A DNA stretch of 64,000 nt. Origin: a virus. How positions within the stretch are numbered: the stretch's first letter is position 1; every line of letters starts with the position of its first letter. Made by a program: the position numbers and the translations under genes. Below, piece by piece: positions 47,098 to 56,800 of the stretch. Location of the stretch: positions 1 to 64,000 of IMG/VR virus record IMGVR_UViG_3300022602_000067. One strand, written 5' to 3'. A model generated the notes under the pieces. The model was given only the letters and a program-made list of their open reading frames with translations, made no database searches and was not told the origin of the DNA.

Positions 47098-48543
47098 GTG
47101 CCCAGACTCTCCCTATACAAACCAGAAAAAGGCAACGATTATTACTTTATTGATCGCCAAGCCAACGAAATGTTCACCCTGGGTGGAACAGATGTGTATC
47201 TGCACAAATATCTAGGTGCAAATACATCGGCCGAAAATGCCACTGCTGATCAGCCTAATTACGTCAGCAATCAGGTTGCTAACATTCAAGATTTGCTATT
47301 TTTAGAAAATCGAGACGGCACCTACGATACAACAATTTACAAATTACGCGGTATCTACAACGTACAGAATATTGATTTTAATATCAGTCAATTTGGACTG
47401 TTTATTGATAACGATACACTCTATATGACTGTGCATATCAATAATTTTATTAGACTAGTGGGTCGTAAACCTATTAGCGGAGATGTTATAGAACTGCCGC
47501 ATCTACGAGAAAATTTTGCACTTAATGACTTATCAATTGGCCTGCCAAGATATTATGTTATTGAAGATGTAGGTCGTGCATCAGAAGGATTTAGCGTCAC
47601 TTGGTATCCTCATTTGTATAGATTAAAAATTAAAAAAATAGTTGATAGCCAGAAATTTGCCAGTATCTTTAATCAGACGGCGCTGGATGCTAATGGAGAT
47701 CCTACTAACTTGACTCTTAGAGATCTTCTGAGTACCTATAATAAAGAGTTGTCAATTAATAATCAAGTTGTTGCGCAGGCAGAAGCAGATGCTCCTAAAA
47801 GCGGTTACGAAACACGTCAATACTATACACTAGCGGTAGATCCTGCTACGGGTAAACCATTGCTTGAAACTACTGATACTGATAATGTATTGGCTAGCGA
47901 TACCAGTGAACGAGCTAGCGGAGTAAATGCTGTTCCCCAGCGTAGTGGTTATACAGGATATCTCTTAGGAGATGGATTTCCTGTTAATGGCTACGAATTT
48001 GGATTTGGTATACAGTTTCCGGAAAATCCTGTAAACAACGATTTCTTCCTACGTGTAGATATGCTACCCAATCGACTCTACAGATATGAAAGCTCGGGTA
48101 GTATATGGGTGGCTGTTGAAGATTCAGTAAGGATGACCATGACTCAAACAGATACTAGAGCAACACAAAAAACTGGATTTATTAACAATGATAATTACAC
48201 ATATTTTGATGCAGTTACAGCTGATTATGTTACCCTAGCACAAGGTGCAACGACTGTACCTACGATTATTCCTCCCGGAACAGTTGGACTATATCTAGTA
48301 TTAAAATACGAAGTGGCTATGCTACAATTCGTTGTAGCAGATAATCCAAACTTGCTAACTACATATCAATATGTTAATCCAGCCGGTATGACCAGTACTA
48401 TGACCCAGATAAATTTGCCAGTTACTAACGGAGTACAAACTACAATTCCATATGCAGGTCAATGGACTGTAACATTCTATAATGATAGAATAAACGAGCG
48501 ACAAAGTCTTAGCAAGGCACTTAAACCAAGGGCAGATCTATAA
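47098..48543 (+). CDS. gp14: Neck protein, gp14-like (481 aa)
   Basis: The start is GTG at 47098, with TTAGGAG 7 nt upstream. Residues ~75-190 match the gp14 core: FNISQFGLFIDNDTLYMTVH, GRKPISGDVIELPHLREN, PRYYVIEDVGRASEGFSVTW and YPHLYRLKIKKIV. The C-terminal ~250 residues are an extension containing fibre-like segments (NDFFLRVDMLPNRLYRYES), so it is much longer than T4 gp14 (256 aa). It diverges from the gp13-like gene and its stop overlaps the next ATG by one base. Confidence 0.65.
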   Translation: MPRLSLYKPEKGNDYYFIDRQANEMFTLGGTDVYLHKYLGANTSAENATADQPNYVSNQVANIQDLLFLENRDGTYDTTIYKLRGIYNVQNIDFNISQFGLFIDNDTLYMTVHINNFIRLVGRKPISGDVIELPHLRENFALNDLSIGLPRYYVIEDVGRASEGFSVTWYPHLYRLKIKKIVDSQKFASIFNQTALDANGDPTNLTLRDLLSTYNKELSINNQVVAQAEADAPKSGYETRQYYTLAVDPATGKPLLETTDTDNVLASDTSERASGVNAVPQRSGYTGYLLGDGFPVNGYEFGFGIQFPENPVNNDFFLRVDMLPNRLYRYESSGSIWVAVEDSVRMTMTQTDTRATQKTGFINNDNYTYFDAVTADYVTLAQGATTVPTIIPPGTVGLYLVLKYEVAMLQFVVADNPNLLTTYQYVNPAGMTSTMTQINLPVTNGVQTTIPYAGQWTVTFYNDRINERQSLSKALKPRADL

Positions 48544-49994
48544 TGGAATTTTTTTATGATGGTCAAGTAAGACGTTATATTACACAGACTATTCGCGTGT
48601 TCAGTAACTTTTTAGTGAAATACGGTGATGGTACGCTGGTTAGAATTCCTGTCATGTATGGCGATGTTGACAGGCAAGTAGCTAATATTATCGCTCAAAA
48701 TAGCTCAGGCAATGCGGTAAGCAATGTTCCTAGGATTGCTGTATATGTAACTTCACTAGCCCTAGACCGAGATCGGTTAGCAGATGCTACCTACGTAGGC
48801 AAAGTTAATATTAGAGAGCGTGATGTAACTGGCGCAAGCTATAACAATGCACAGGGTCGACAATACACTGTAGAGAGATTAATGCCTACCCCATTCAAAC
48901 TTACTATGAAAGTTGATATATGGAGTTCTAGCACCGAACAAAAACTACAGATCCTTGAACAGATATTAGTATTATTCAATCCCAGTTTAGAACTACAGAC
49001 AAATGATAATTATCTTGATTGGACCAGTCTTACAGTTCTTAATCTTAATGACATAACATGGGACAGCAAAACAGTCCCGGTAGGAAACGATACACCCATT
49101 TCTATAGCTAGTCTAACAGTAGATACACCTATATGGATCAATCCTCCCGCCAAGGTCAAGCATCTCGGAGTTATTACAAAAATTATTACCAGCTTGTATG
49201 GATCATCTTCTACGACTGGAAACTATATAGAAGGACTAGGCAGTGATCCGTTAGCAGGCACTACATCTCTAACTGATTTTATCGACTTAACTGTTACTAC
49301 TGTTGGGCAAAATAGCATTGAAGTATACGGAAACACGGTAATTCTACTAAATCCTCATGAAAGCGTATTACCTAACGAGCCTACTATGGATCCCGCTCCA
49401 ACTCGCCAGGGTGCGCCTTTGAGTTGGTTACAGTTTTTTGCTAGCAGTGGCGGTAAATATGTAGCAGGTAGCAGTATGATTTATCTACTTCAACCTAATG
49501 GGTCTTATGTAGTGGGCACATTTGCTGTAAACCCTTTAGATGATACTAGTCTAACCGTAAGTTGGAATCCGGATACATTGACTACAAACACTGGTATCGA
49601 TAGTGCAGGTATAATTGAAGGCGCAGTAGGATATAATGGAAATGGAAGTTATAGATCTAATAGTCCTGGTACGTTTGATGCTATAATTAATCCGTTAACA
49701 TACGTTCCACAGAATGTAGTAGCAGGTACACGTTATCTTATTATTGAAGATATAGGTAATGTTAGCAATGTAACTCCTGCGGCGGCGTGGGGTAGCCTTG
49801 TAGCACATGCCAATGACATTATCGAATGGACCGGAACAGCATGGCATGTTATTTTCAATTCTAGTCAAGAAACTACTACAATGATGTGGCAAACTAATAT
49901 ATACACTGGAGTTCAGTACTTGTGGAATGGGGTTTCATGGGTCAAGAGCTACGAAGGTGAATATAGTCCGGACAAATGGAAAATAGTACTATAA
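48543..49994 (+). CDS. gp15: Tail completion/terminator protein, gp15-like (483 aa)
   Basis: T4 gp15 caps the tail and contacts the neck. The opening FFYDGQVRRYITQTIRVFSN and KYGDGTLVRIPVMYGD, then VPRIAVYVTSLALDRDRLAD, PTPFKLTMKVDIWSSSTEQK and LQILEQILVLFNPSL, follow the T4 gp15 order. WINPPAKVKHLGVI ends the conserved ~220 residues. A C-terminal ~250-residue extension with beta-rich segments has no T4 counterpart (T4 gp15: 272 aa). It overlaps both neighbours. Confidence 0.8.
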   Translation: MEFFYDGQVRRYITQTIRVFSNFLVKYGDGTLVRIPVMYGDVDRQVANIIAQNSSGNAVSNVPRIAVYVTSLALDRDRLADATYVGKVNIRERDVTGASYNNAQGRQYTVERLMPTPFKLTMKVDIWSSSTEQKLQILEQILVLFNPSLELQTNDNYLDWTSLTVLNLNDITWDSKTVPVGNDTPISIASLTVDTPIWINPPAKVKHLGVITKIITSLYGSSSTTGNYIEGLGSDPLAGTTSLTDFIDLTVTTVGQNSIEVYGNTVILLNPHESVLPNEPTMDPAPTRQGAPLSWLQFFASSGGKYVAGSSMIYLLQPNGSYVVGTFAVNPLDDTSLTVSWNPDTLTTNTGIDSAGIIEGAVGYNGNGSYRSNSPGTFDAIINPLTYVPQNVVAGTRYLIIEDIGNVSNVTPAAAWGSLVAHANDIIEWTGTAWHVIFNSSQETTTMMWQTNIYTGVQYLWNGVSWVKSYEGEYSPDKWKIVL

Positions 49995-50425
49995 AAGAAC
50001 AAATAGTATGTAGCGGTGCATTATTTTATGCTAAATCTACAAGTCGTTTCTTACTACTACAAAAAGCTCATGGAAAACACGAAGGCACATGGGGACTAGT
50101 AGGAGGTACGAATGTTACAGGTGAAACACCTTGGCAGGGATTACAGCGCGAAATTCAAGAAGAAATTGGCTGTATTCCTGAAATAATCAAGACGATTCCT
50201 TTAGAAACATTTGTATCAAATGATCGCGTGTTTAACTTTCACACTTATCTTTGTGTCATAGAACAAGAATTTGTTCCTGTGCTTAGTGATGAACACTATG
50301 GATGGGCATGGGCTACTGTGGACCGCGCACCTAAACCTTTGCATCAAGGACTACGTAATAGTTTTAGTTCAAAGACTATTCGTACAAAACTTCAAACAGT
50401 CTTTGATGTAGTTGATTTAATGTAA
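49976..50425 (+). CDS. Nudix hydrolase (149 aa)
   Basis: A complete Nudix box, GX5EX7REUXEEXGU, is read as G44, E50, R58, E59, E62, E63 and G65 in GTNVTGETPWQGLQREIQEE. The N-terminal strand VCSGALFYA and the C-terminal half complete the fold. Substrates of such phage enzymes include nucleoside diphosphate derivatives and capped RNA; this one is unknown. It overlaps the end of the gp15-like gene by 19 bp, so it is transcribed with late tail genes. Confidence 0.88.
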   Translation: MENSTIKEQIVCSGALFYAKSTSRFLLLQKAHGKHEGTWGLVGGTNVTGETPWQGLQREIQEEIGCIPEIIKTIPLETFVSNDRVFNFHTYLCVIEQEFVPVLSDEHYGWAWATVDRAPKPLHQGLRNSFSSKTIRTKLQTVFDVVDLM

Positions 50426-50884
50426 TGTAGGTTTGTCGTCACCAAATTGATCCATTCCGGCATCTTCCAACTCGTCTTCGATATCTTCAAGATCCTCATC
50501 ACCTAGAGCTTCGGCAACATTTTCGGGCTCAAATGTTTTATGTCCGTCCGCTTCAGGATCTACTTCAAATGTGACAAATCGAATAAAATGAAAGAAAAAA
50601 TCCTTTAATTCTTGAACGTCATCATCTGTAGCATCAGTTATGCCATTATATTCAATAAATTCACGAACTTTATTATCTAACAGTACAGATTTAACTTGTG
50701 GGAAAAACCAAGTGAAGTGTTTTTCATTTTTATAAATTACATGAACACCAACCTTTGCTAATTCTTCAGGGTCTTCGATTTTTTCTTCAGGTCCAAACCA
50801 TTCAGCCGCCCAGGCTGTACTGAGGCCGCCTGCGTCGTCGGCTTCTTCTTTCCAATCTTCGATGGTAATATTATCGTTGTTCAT
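50417..50884 (-). CDS. Acidic hypothetical protein (155 aa)
   Basis: A 155-residue very acidic protein. The N-terminal half has IEDWKEEADDAGGLSTAWAA and KNEKHFTWFFPQVKSVLLDN. The C-terminal 40 residues are nearly all Asp/Glu, Leu and Gly. It could mimic DNA or act as a chaperone, but no family is recognised. CTGGAG precedes the ATG. It is the only minus-strand gene in this plus-strand segment and overlaps the Nudix gene 3' end by 9 bp. Confidence 0.65.
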   Translation of the reverse strand: MNNDNITIEDWKEEADDAGGLSTAWAAEWFGPEEKIEDPEELAKVGVHVIYKNEKHFTWFFPQVKSVLLDNKVREFIEYNGITDATDDDVQELKDFFFHFIRFVTFEVDPEADGHKTFEPENVAEALGDEDLEDIEDELEDAGMDQFGDDKPTLH

Positions 50885-50953
50885 GTATTCTCCAGTAGTG
50901 CAGTTATTTAATTCTATCTAAACTAAGTACATTACAAAACTGAAGGAACTGCT

Positions 50954-51259
50954 ATGTTTTCAAGGATACAAGATTTAGATAGATACAAAGCTGATTGTAC
51001 ACGATTTACCTTAGGAATACAAGGACAATCGGGCGAAATTGCAGAAGAAGGTCAACAATTATTTGAAACTCTTAAATCTGCTGTTGTAGATTTTGATAAT
51101 ACCACTATGGGACTAATTAAAAAACAAGAAAGTGGAGCACATTTGGATCATGTTAGTGCGCAAGAATATGTACACCGAGCAAAAACCAATATGGAAACGT
51201 GGATGATGCGATATGCTCCTAACACTCACGTGGAAGTCTTGCCAGAAACGGCTAAATAA
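50954..51259 (+). CDS. Helical hypothetical protein (101 aa)
   Basis: A 101-residue soluble helical protein (QGQSGEIAEEGQQLFETLKS, SAQEYVHRAKTNMETWMMRY) preceded by AAGGA 8 nt before the ATG. No motif recognised. It lies 23 bp upstream of the large structural gene in the same orientation, so may be a chaperone or accessory of it. Confidence 0.65.
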   Translation: MFSRIQDLDRYKADCTRFTLGIQGQSGEIAEEGQQLFETLKSAVVDFDNTTMGLIKKQESGAHLDHVSAQEYVHRAKTNMETWMMRYAPNTHVEVLPETAK

Positions 51260-51282
51260 TAGCAATAAGCGGAGATTCTCAC

Positions 51283-53772
51283 ATGGCTATTCAAACACAA
51301 ACCGGTGCCAGCAATGCAAACGTTCTAGGAGCAGGTCTTCCTGTTGTGGGCGGGGACCAACAAGGCGCAAATTTAATCATAAGATCCAACAGCACACCAG
51401 TCAAGGGTGCGGTTATATTTGACGAACTTACACCAAGTTTTGGGCCCAATAGTGGTGCAATTCAGACTAACGGTGGTGTTGGTGTACTGAACAATGTAAG
51501 CGTAGGCGGGCAATTTATTAACATGCCCAACGGTTACAGTGTAAACAATGTTATGATTCCACCAGGTCAAGGTGGTGATTATAGAGGGTACTTTGGCCTA
51601 GTAGGTTGTGTATCAGGAACACAATCTGGTACTGTGGTTACAGTAACATTTGCTACTCAAACAGTACCTCCATTTTATATCGGTCAAACTGTTACAATAG
51701 CCGCTGCCGCTCCTTCCGCATATAATTCCCCATGGGTGGTTACCAGTTGCAGTACTAGTACTTTTACTTTCACAGCTAACGCAAGCTCTGTTGGTACTAT
51801 GACCACACTAGGATATGCTTATGCAGTATTAGGCGGTGGTTCTACTAGCCCTGCTATAACTTTCCAGAATAATACAAATACTCAAACTTTACAAAATAAC
51901 ATTAACGATATTGCGTATGCAGTTGCTAATACCAACGTTCAAACATTTGTAATTACAGCAGTAACTACTGGTACAATAACTTTTGCCAACGGTACTGGTA
52001 ATATTCCTCCATTTATTGTAGGACAATATTTCCTAGTTAGTAACTTAACTCCAACTGGTTACAACGGTTGGTGGCTATGTACTGCTAGTACAACTACTAC
52101 AGTAAGTGCTACAATGGGCGGTTCAGGTGCAAGTGGCTTTGTTGCTGGTGCAGGAACTGTTAGTTGCGGATACGTGGTTGGCACTAGCATTATTAATCCT
52201 GGAAGCGGTTATACACAACCTCCACAGATTACATTTGCTGAACCCACTACAACTGCTAGTTCTTTGTGGTTTGCTAATATGCAGGGACAGCTTGCTCCTG
52301 CTGCCATTCCGCAAACTATTACATTAAACGGATTTACAACTATCGGTGCCGTAAGCACAGTAGTAACTCCTAGTATTACAAACATCAACGGTCAAACTGT
52401 TACTGTTTCATCGTCTAGCACTTTATATCCAGGACAACCAGTTCTAATCAGCGGCTTGACAGCTGGTCAAAGTGCTACAACAGGCATGTATAATCAATTA
52501 TACTATGTAGTGGGCTATCCAGGTCCAGGTACAACAGTTAACCTTGCTATTAATCCAACCAACGCATTGTGGGGTATTATTATAACATTTACAGGCGGTA
52601 GTCAAAGTGTTTCAGCTACAATGACTAGTCAGATTACACAAGCTATGAGCAACGGTTTCGCTTACTTTGGTTGGAGTTCGATAGGATCAGGTACTCCATT
52701 TTTCCCAGGACAATTGATTAATATTTCTGGTACTAATGCTAACGGTAGTATTCCTAACTTCTACAACCAAACATGGCAGGTTTACTATGCTACAAACACC
52801 CAAGTATGGATCCAAACAACTTATACACAAAGTTTGAGTGCTAACCAAGGAACGATAACTACGCAAGGCACTAACGTGCCACAGATGTTTATCAGAGCTC
52901 CTCAGACCAGCAGTCCTTATGCAATCTACTACTATCAAGTAACTTATCCTGGTTATCTAAGCTCTACAGTGCCAAGTCATACATATGGTCTTCAGATCAA
53001 CGGATCTGCCGGATTGTTGTATGTAGGACAAGTAGCACAAGGATATCCTGTTCTAGGCTATAGCGGTATAATTACCCAAGGTGCAGTACATCAAGTTGGC
53101 TGTGTAGTTAATATTGTCATTACTAATGCCGGTAGTGGTTACACTGGAGTAAGTGCTCCCGTAGTATTATTAAGCCGCCCAGATGTGCCAGGTGGCCGTC
53201 AAGCCCAGGCAATTTGTACAGTATCTAGTGGTGCAATTACTACAATACAAGTAACAGACCAAGGTTCCGGTTATTTGAATCCACCATCTGTTACATTTAT
53301 ATCAGCTGGTAGTACTGGAACAGGAGCTACAGCAGTTGCAGTGATTGGAAATCCTGGTGAAAAACCAATTGTAAGTTCTATGCCAATAGCTACAATACCG
53401 GCAAACACATACGTTCTAGACTTTGGTTTAACCGGACACAACGTGGTATTTTTGAATACAGGTACTAACTCTACAGTGTATTTTGATAACTTAGCTAACA
53501 GCGGTGGTACTCCATATTCTAAGGGATTTCCGTTAGGACGTAGAGTTATTATGTATGTTAAAAATACATCAGGCTCGTCAATCACAATTACATTTAGTAA
53601 CTTGCTAAGTGCTAATGCCGGAAGTACTGGTAATGCTCCTGTAATTACAGCTAACCACATACTTAAAGCAGAATTTATTGTTCTAAGTCAGGGTAATTCA
53701 TTTAATCAATCTGGTGCTAGTTATGCTGGTGGAAGTGTTAATGATGTGTATGCTACATTTACACTAACCTAA
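51283..53772 (+). CDS. Large virion or fibre-like protein with GSGY modules (829 aa)
   Basis: The N-terminus (NANVLGAGLPVVGGDQQG, TPVKGAVIFDELTPSFGPNS) looks like a virion-anchoring domain. Residues ~110-600 are Thr/Ser/Gly-rich beta modules with TVTIAAAAPSAYN-type repeats. NPGSGYTQPPQITF, NAGSGYTGVSAPVV and DQGSGYLNPPSVTF are three copies of a module also found in the 53896-58920 and 61515-64000 proteins. The C-terminal ~120 residues form a beta tip. GCGGAG precedes the ATG. A bidirectional terminator follows. Confidence 0.75.
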   Translation: MAIQTQTGASNANVLGAGLPVVGGDQQGANLIIRSNSTPVKGAVIFDELTPSFGPNSGAIQTNGGVGVLNNVSVGGQFINMPNGYSVNNVMIPPGQGGDYRGYFGLVGCVSGTQSGTVVTVTFATQTVPPFYIGQTVTIAAAAPSAYNSPWVVTSCSTSTFTFTANASSVGTMTTLGYAYAVLGGGSTSPAITFQNNTNTQTLQNNINDIAYAVANTNVQTFVITAVTTGTITFANGTGNIPPFIVGQYFLVSNLTPTGYNGWWLCTASTTTTVSATMGGSGASGFVAGAGTVSCGYVVGTSIINPGSGYTQPPQITFAEPTTTASSLWFANMQGQLAPAAIPQTITLNGFTTIGAVSTVVTPSITNINGQTVTVSSSSTLYPGQPVLISGLTAGQSATTGMYNQLYYVVGYPGPGTTVNLAINPTNALWGIIITFTGGSQSVSATMTSQITQAMSNGFAYFGWSSIGSGTPFFPGQLINISGTNANGSIPNFYNQTWQVYYATNTQVWIQTTYTQSLSANQGTITTQGTNVPQMFIRAPQTSSPYAIYYYQVTYPGYLSSTVPSHTYGLQINGSAGLLYVGQVAQGYPVLGYSGIITQGAVHQVGCVVNIVITNAGSGYTGVSAPVVLLSRPDVPGGRQAQAICTVSSGAITTIQVTDQGSGYLNPPSVTFISAGSTGTGATAVAVIGNPGEKPIVSSMPIATIPANTYVLDFGLTGHNVVFLNTGTNSTVYFDNLANSGGTPYSKGFPLGRRVIMYVKNTSGSSITITFSNLLSANAGSTGNAPVITANHILKAEFIVLSQGNSFNQSGASYAGGSVNDVYATFTLT

Positions 53773-53788
53773 TATCAATAAACTAAAC

Positions 53789-53816
53789 AAAAACCCGCCT
53801 TAGGCGGGTTTTTTGT
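53789..53816 (+). terminator. Intrinsic terminator (bidirectional)
   Basis: ACCCGCC-TTA-GGCGGGT is followed by six T on the plus strand, and by T5 in the opposite reading. Confidence 0.9.
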
Positions 53817-53853
53817 TGACTTAAATTTACTTTGGTATAGATCGTAGAGTCAC

Positions 53854-53880
53854 AAAAAAAGCACCTTGCGGTGCTTTTCT
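53854..53880 (-). terminator. Intrinsic terminator for the 53896-58920 gene
   Basis: Stem GCACC/GGTGC extended by A/T pairs, with a run of seven T on the minus strand. It is also usable from the plus strand. Confidence 0.88.
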
Positions 53881-53895
53881 TGTATAAGCGTAGTA

Positions 53896-56800
53896 TTACG
53901 CTTGTGCTTCTGTCCATGAAATACGACTGAAGATCTGGTTAGCATACTGAGTGCTTAGGTTAGTAGCAAACACAGTGATAACGTCTGGACCGTCTGGGAA
54001 CACGCCGTCACCACCATATACGCTGTTACCTAGATCCTTAACAACTGTTAAGTCTGCGCTAGTATCAGTAAAGAATGTACCACCTGATGCGTTAGCGTAG
54101 AAAGCAACAACAATATCACCACCAGTTACGATATCACTTGGGTTGTGATAGATAACCTGACTTAATGAACCTGAACCAACAACGTTAGCTGTCCATAGTG
54201 CAGGAGTAAACACTGTACTTGCACAGTTATACTTGACTGTTACCAAGAATGGTCCAGCGTTGAATACGTCCATCTGATACAAGTTTGCCTGCATACGCAT
54301 AATAATATCACGTACACCAAAGTTACGAGCAAAACCGTTTGAAGCACTTGGGCTAACACGGATACTAATCAACGGACTAGTCTGGTTAGGCTGTACAACT
54401 GCGGCTGTTGAACGTGGTGTAGTAAACACGTATGATTTATCGCTATCGTAACGTCCGTCCATAATACATGAAACACCCCAGTGTTGTACGTTTGGAGCCA
54501 ACATTATTGTTGTGTTCCATACGTTTGACAATGGATTACCTGAGTTATTGTAGTTATAGTGAACGCTTGCTGTTGAAATACCACGGTTAACAATGTTAAT
54601 CACCATCGATCCACTGCTAGTTGCTAGTGTATCAACATAGATTGTTGTACCGCTGAAACCAATAATACGAACGTTTAGATATCCAAAGTTAGTTACACCT
54701 TGTATAACCATACCAATAGCAATATTACTGGTATAACCAGCTGTTACGTTGGTAATTTGGTTTGTACCGATTAGTGTAGTACCCGAAACTGCGTTACCTG
54801 TGTTGATATAGCTAACTGCTGTCGATTCACGGAATGCACCAGTTAGTTGGTTAGCACCAATAATAACTGTAGGAGCACTAGTATATCCATAACCACCGTT
54901 AGTTACTACTACGCTTGTTACAGAACCGTTAACTACGATTGCCTTAGCAATACAACCTGCTCCACCACCACCAGCGATTGTTACTGGAGGGCTACTTGTG
55001 TAACCAAGTCCACCGCTAGTAATAGCTATCGATTGTACAGAACCGTTTGCAACAGATACTGTACCAACTGTAGCTACTGCTGTCAGACCGTTTACGCCGG
55101 TTGCCCAAGGAGCCGCAGTACTTTGAGCACCGTATGGATAAGCGATGTTCTGAGTCACAGCATCTGGATTTCCAGTTGTAGACTGTGTAGTAGTTGCGGC
55201 AACGCCTGTGTAGTAGAAAATCTCACCGTCGATATTAACTTCACCATGAGTTGATTGGTTCAACGCTTGTGTACTTGGAATAAAGAAACGACTTGCATCA
55301 TACACGTTGATAGTTCCAAATGTTGGACTTGCGCTCATCACATAACCAGTTGCATTGATTTGAGTTGTTAATGGGCTACGAGCACCTGTATTAACAACTT
55401 CAAAACGACCTGGTAGGTTACCTGAGCGTTGGAAGGCCAAGTATTCACGGTTACCGTGTTGTACTTTGTGTGCATATTGAATGTCACCGTTGATTGTACG
55501 AGCACCCCAACGGATGAAACCTGCTCCATACCAGCTGTAGTCGATATAGATCATCTGGATCTTTGTAAGATCCATGTTAAATCCTGAAGGACCTGTACCG
55601 TCGAATGAATCTAGGTTAAATTGGTATTGTGGAACACGTAGTTCACGCACATGATATTTCTTAACAGCAACATCTTCACCAAACATCTTAGTAGTACCGT
55701 ACACACTGATCACAGTTGATGCAGATACAGTTGCGGCTGTTTGATATGTTAGTGTAGTTGATGTAATAGCAGTAACTGGCCACATACCGTTAGCGTTGGT
55801 TGATGTTGCGCCTGTTACAAATATACGTGAGCCAAACACGATGTTTACGCCTGAGCTAATACCGCTACCTGTTAGACCTTGTGTAGTAGTAAACGGTGTA
55901 TACAACTGGACTACGTTAGTGCTTGTATTAATTCCAATAACAAACGTGTTAATTGGAATGTTAGTATTGGCTGTTGTAGTTACAAAGCTACCAATCTGGA
56001 TGCCGTTAACGTTGTTCATTGTTAAGAATGTACTACTTGCTGAACTTGAACTGCTTGTCTGGATTGTAATCGCATACAAACTCAAGTTAGGAGCAAATGT
56101 CAATGTAGTACTATTAGACACAGAAGTTGTAATACCTGTGTTAAGAATAACACCTGTACCTGCCGCTGCCAAACCAGCAACAACCGCGTTTCCTGGAACA
56201 CCAGTACCAGTAATGGTCATACCAGGACTAATACCATATGTTGTGTTTAGAGCGATAACGTTGGTAGTTGTTGTGTATAAGCTAGCCGCTGTATAACCTG
56301 GAACAGTACCAATTAACAATGTAGTGGTAGTTGTTGTTGCAGTCAACCCTTGGTTGATGTACAACTGGATAGTAATTGTTGCGCCTGAGCTGTTGGCTGT
56401 GTTAGTGAATGAACTTACCTGTGTACCGTTTGGAACAATACCTTGTGCCATTGTACCGGCGATAACGTTCATACCAGATGCTGGACTGTAGAAGAAGTCG
56501 ATTGTACTACCACTTGCTACACCACTTAGCATACCCTGTGTCAATGGAATTACTGTTGCGCTTGAGCCTGGAATATAAGTTGAGCTGACAAAAGTTCCGC
56601 TAGGTGTTGAACCAGCCGCTGTACAAATAACCAACATACCTGGAACAATCGCACCGCTGTTAGTACTTGTAACTGTTACAGAAGTTGCGTTAGCTAAAGC
56701 AGATGCACTTAATGTAGTACTCCAAGTTCTTGAAATTGTACCTGCGATCTGATATGCACCTGCTACACCGATACCGCCTGTACCAGCTGTACCTGTACCA

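Noticed and set aside
53816-53842. TTGACT with a TATAGAT box between the two terminators as a plus-strand promoter
   Set aside because: The spacing is about 14 bp and no plus-strand gene follows before the minus-strand giant gene.
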